DNA from: Thermoprotei archaeon
GTDB taxonomy: Archaea > Thermoproteota > Methanomethylicia > Nezhaarchaeales > WYZ-LMO8
Length of the DNA: 7,449 nt
Reading direction: 5' to 3'
NCBI GenBank assembly: GCA_003650865.1
Contig: QMSN01000048.1
Location: forward strand, 1-7,449
Below are positions 5,891-7,449 of this stretch, piece after piece (within the stretch, counting starts at the first letter, position 1; every line of letters starts with the position of its first letter). The position numbers were made by a program, and so were the translations under genes. The notes under the pieces are model-generated. The model was not told the DNA's origin, ran no database searches, and was given only the letters and a program-made list of their open reading frames with translations.

Positions 5891-6622
5891 TTGGAGAGGT
5901 ACGACAGGCAGATCAGGATATTCGGGTTTGGAGTTGAAGGGCAGAGTAAGCTCAAGAGGTCGTCAGTAGCAGTCTTCGGTGTGGGAGGGCTGGGCTCCAT
6001 ATCATCTATGTACCTAGCCGCTGCGGGCGTGGGGAAGCTCGTGCTTGTTGATAGAGATCGTGTCTCAGAGACTGACTTGAATAGACAGCTCCTCTACAAG
6101 CCCTCTGACGTGGGTTCCTTGAAGGTTGAAGTGGCTCGGCAAAGGCTTAAGGAGATGAACCCCGAGGTCGACGTGAAGGCCTTAGCCGTCGACGTGGAGA
6201 GCCCTAGCGACATCAGAAGTGTTGTCGAGGAGATGGACGTGGTGGTCGATGGCCTCGACAACTTCAAAGCTAGATTCAAAGTCTCAGATGAGGCGTATAG
6301 GGCTGGCAAACCCTTCATCCATGGAGCTGTCTACGAGTTTGAGGGTAGGCTAACCACCATAATCCCACGCGAAACACCTTGCTTGAGGTGCGTCTTGGGA
6401 AACCCGACGGATGTAGCGGGCATCGTTCCAGTCATGGGGGCTACAGCCGGCGTCATAGGCTCGCTTCAGGCGCTAGAAGCTGTAAAGCTGATATCGGGTT
6501 ACGGAGAGGTGTTGAAGGGCGAGATTCTAATATTCAGCGGCGAGGACATGAGGTTCCACAAGGTCGGCGTGGACTTAACTAGGAGATGTAGCTTGTGCTC
6601 TACTGGGGTAGCTCATGCTTAA
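5891..6622 (+). CDS. MoeB/ThiF/HesA-family E1-like adenylyltransferase
   Basis: Enzymes of this family adenylate the C-terminal Gly-Gly of a small ubiquitin-fold sulfur carrier (MoaD, ThiS, archaeal SAMP) so that it can be thiolated or conjugated. The 243 residues begin RYDRQIRIFG, with the ATP motif GVGGLG at 30-35, D54 in LVDRD, the arginine-containing DLNRQ (62-66), K78, and DGLDNFKAR (120-128). Two CxxC pairs (CLRC 164-167, CSLC 233-236) form the structural zinc site. GVIGSLQALEAVKLISGYG resembles MoeB closely, and no cysteine is seen at the ThiF thioester position, so MoeB-like adenylation is the better guess. The start is TTG 5891, 2 nt after the sufS stop, with GGGGG (5879-5883) 7 nt upstream. 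Its 3' end overlaps the next gene by 8 nt. No carrier-protein gene is visible in the window, so the partner is unknown. Confidence 0.92.
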   Translation: MERYDRQIRIFGFGVEGQSKLKRSSVAVFGVGGLGSISSMYLAAAGVGKLVLVDRDRVSETDLNRQLLYKPSDVGSLKVEVARQRLKEMNPEVDVKALAVDVESPSDIRSVVEEMDVVVDGLDNFKARFKVSDEAYRAGKPFIHGAVYEFEGRLTTIIPRETPCLRCVLGNPTDVAGIVPVMGATAGVIGSLQALEAVKLISGYGEVLKGEILIFSGEDMRFHKVGVDLTRRCSLCSTGVAHA

Positions 6623-7406
6623 GAGGGGGTTGAGCGAGAAGTTCACGGCTGTAATTGACTACTTGAGGGGGTTGCGTAGAGTAGCTGTAATGCTATCAGG
6701 TGGAGTTGATAGTTCACTCCTCACAGCTCTAGCTAAGATGGCTTTAAGCGACGTCGTAGCGGTAACCGTGAAGTCGCCGCTGACCTTTAACTCCGACATA
6801 AGGGATGCTTGTAGAGTAGCAGAGCTACTTGGAGTTCAGCACTCGCTAGTTGAGGTCAACGAGCTCGTAGATTACCAAGTCTCGCTCAACACGCCGTTGA
6901 GGTGCTATAAGTGCAAGAAGATTAGGGTCAAGGCCGTTAAGGAGTGGCTGCTCCAAAGAGGGGCCTTGGACTTCGAGATCGTGGAGGGCGTGAATTCAGA
7001 CGAAGCTCCCACTAGACCTGGACTCAGGGCCTTGAAGGAGGAGGGGGTGCACACGCCATTCGTAGATTTAGGCGTGGGCAAGCAGGACATAAGGCTCGCC
7101 GCCGCAAGGCTCGGGATCCCCACAGCCTCGAAACCTCCCAATAGCTGTAGGGCAACAAGAATTGAGGAGTTCACACCCTTAAGCGAGGAGCTCCTTGAGG
7201 AGGTTGAGGACCTTGAAGAGGAGCTTAAAGGACTTGTAGGCGACGTAGCCCTAAGGGCTAGGCTGTCACGTGGATGTGTGAGGATCGAGGTCCCTGAGGA
7301 AGTCATGCAGAGGCTATTGGAGTTCAAGCTCCAAGTCCAAGATGTAGTCGAAAAGAGAGGATTTAAGTGGGCGTCTTTAAGCCTAAAGCCCTACACTCGA
7401 AGGTGA
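6615..7406 (+). CDS. larE: LarE-like PP-loop sulfurtransferase, three-cysteine type
   Basis: LarE adenylates its substrate (nicotinic-acid-derived pincer precursor in lactate racemase maturation) and inserts sulfur. The 263 residues match the LarE layout: PP-loop SGGVDSS at 28-34, VTVKSP near 50-55, then TPLRCYKCK (93-101), EGVNSDEAPTRPGLRAL (124-140), GVHTPFVDLGVGKQDIR (144-160) and KPPNSCRATRI (173-183). Three cysteines, C97, C100 and C178, sit where some LarE proteins bind a [4Fe-4S] cluster; single-cysteine LarE instead gives up its own sulfur at the equivalent of C178. This one therefore probably works catalytically with sulfide or a persulfide source, fitting the upstream sufS. ATG 6615 overlaps the previous gene by 8 nt, with GGGGT 5 nt upstream. 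No LarA, LarB or LarC is visible, so another substrate is possible. A tRNA-thiolating relative is less likely given the LarE motifs. Confidence 0.88.
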   Translation: MLKRGLSEKFTAVIDYLRGLRRVAVMLSGGVDSSLLTALAKMALSDVVAVTVKSPLTFNSDIRDACRVAELLGVQHSLVEVNELVDYQVSLNTPLRCYKCKKIRVKAVKEWLLQRGALDFEIVEGVNSDEAPTRPGLRALKEEGVHTPFVDLGVGKQDIRLAAARLGIPTASKPPNSCRATRIEEFTPLSEELLEEVEDLEEELKGLVGDVALRARLSRGCVRIEVPEEVMQRLLEFKLQVQDVVEKRGFKWASLSLKPYTRR

Positions 7407-7449
7407 TCTACGATTGCTGCACAGCTTTACACCGTGAAACTTGGCTCTA
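7403..7449 (+). CDS. Possible start of a further operon gene, truncated by window end
   Basis: GTG 7403 overlaps the TGA of the LarE-like gene in the GTGA arrangement common in tightly packed archaeal operons, and the frame stays open to the window end, reading (M)IYDCCTALHRETWL. Fifteen codons are too few to assign a family. No strong ribosome binding site is visible, and a convergent minus-strand gene ending here cannot be excluded. Confidence 0.3.
   Translation, partial: MIYDCCTALHRETWL

Noticed and set aside
6905..7327. 140-codon minus-strand frame opposite the LarE-like gene.
   Set aside because: It is serine-rich antisense of conserved LarE motifs, with no promoter or recognisable domain.
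7408..7449. Minus-strand reading ending at TAG 7410-7408 as the C-terminus of a convergent gene.
   Set aside because: It gives only a dozen residues, SQVSRCKAVQQS, which match nothing I recognise. It is possible but no better supported than the plus-strand GTG 7403 frame, so it was not listed as a feature.

Overview
This window looks like chromosomal DNA of an archaeon, probably a thermophile of the TACK group or a lineage related to methane metabolism. The evidence is archaeal TATA-box promoters, frequent GTG/TTG starts with GAGGTG-type ribosome binding sites, a tRNA-Leu with a non-canonical intron, the archaeal riboflavin-pathway reductase, and SepCysS, an enzyme of methanogens, Archaeoglobus and various uncultured archaea. 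The group assignment is inference. I cannot name the species.

Layout. Positions 1-284 (-) hold the N-terminal part of a riboflavin-biosynthesis reductase that runs off the window. Positions 327-481 (+) hold a decayed, frameshifted N-terminus of an MFS transporter. A tRNA-Leu(CAA) on the minus strand (525-626) encodes its CCA end and carries a 16-nt intron inside the anticodon stem. Thioredoxin reductase (726-1649, +) converges on, and shares overlapping stop codons with, a minus-strand run read in the order XRE-CBS regulator (4612-4013), SepCysS (4032-2827), ThiI (2824-1646). From the intergenic region at 4613-4685 a plus-strand operon diverges: SufS-type cysteine desulfurase (4686-5888), MoeB/ThiF-like E1 enzyme (5891-6622), LarE-like PP-loop sulfurtransferase (6615-7406), and possibly a further gene starting at 7403.

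How the genes fit together. Nearly everything from 726 on concerns sulfur and thiol chemistry. SepCysS makes Cys-tRNA(Cys) from phosphoseryl-tRNA, ThiI thiolates tRNA, SufS mobilises sulfur from cysteine, the E1 enzyme would adenylate a small sulfur-carrier protein, LarE is a sulfur-inserting PP-loop enzyme, and TrxB maintains dithiol redox. The two operons share a divergent promoter whose near-symmetric TATA element lies between perfect 7-bp inverted repeats, a good candidate operator for the XRE-CBS protein encoded next to it. I read this as a compact, co-regulated cysteine/sulfur-transfer locus. The individual families are known. The combination and its regulator are the parts worth following up.

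There is no gene-free stretch above 300 bases. The gap 285-524 contains only the MFS remnant and promoter-like sequence. No CRISPR array, insertion sequence or rRNA was seen.
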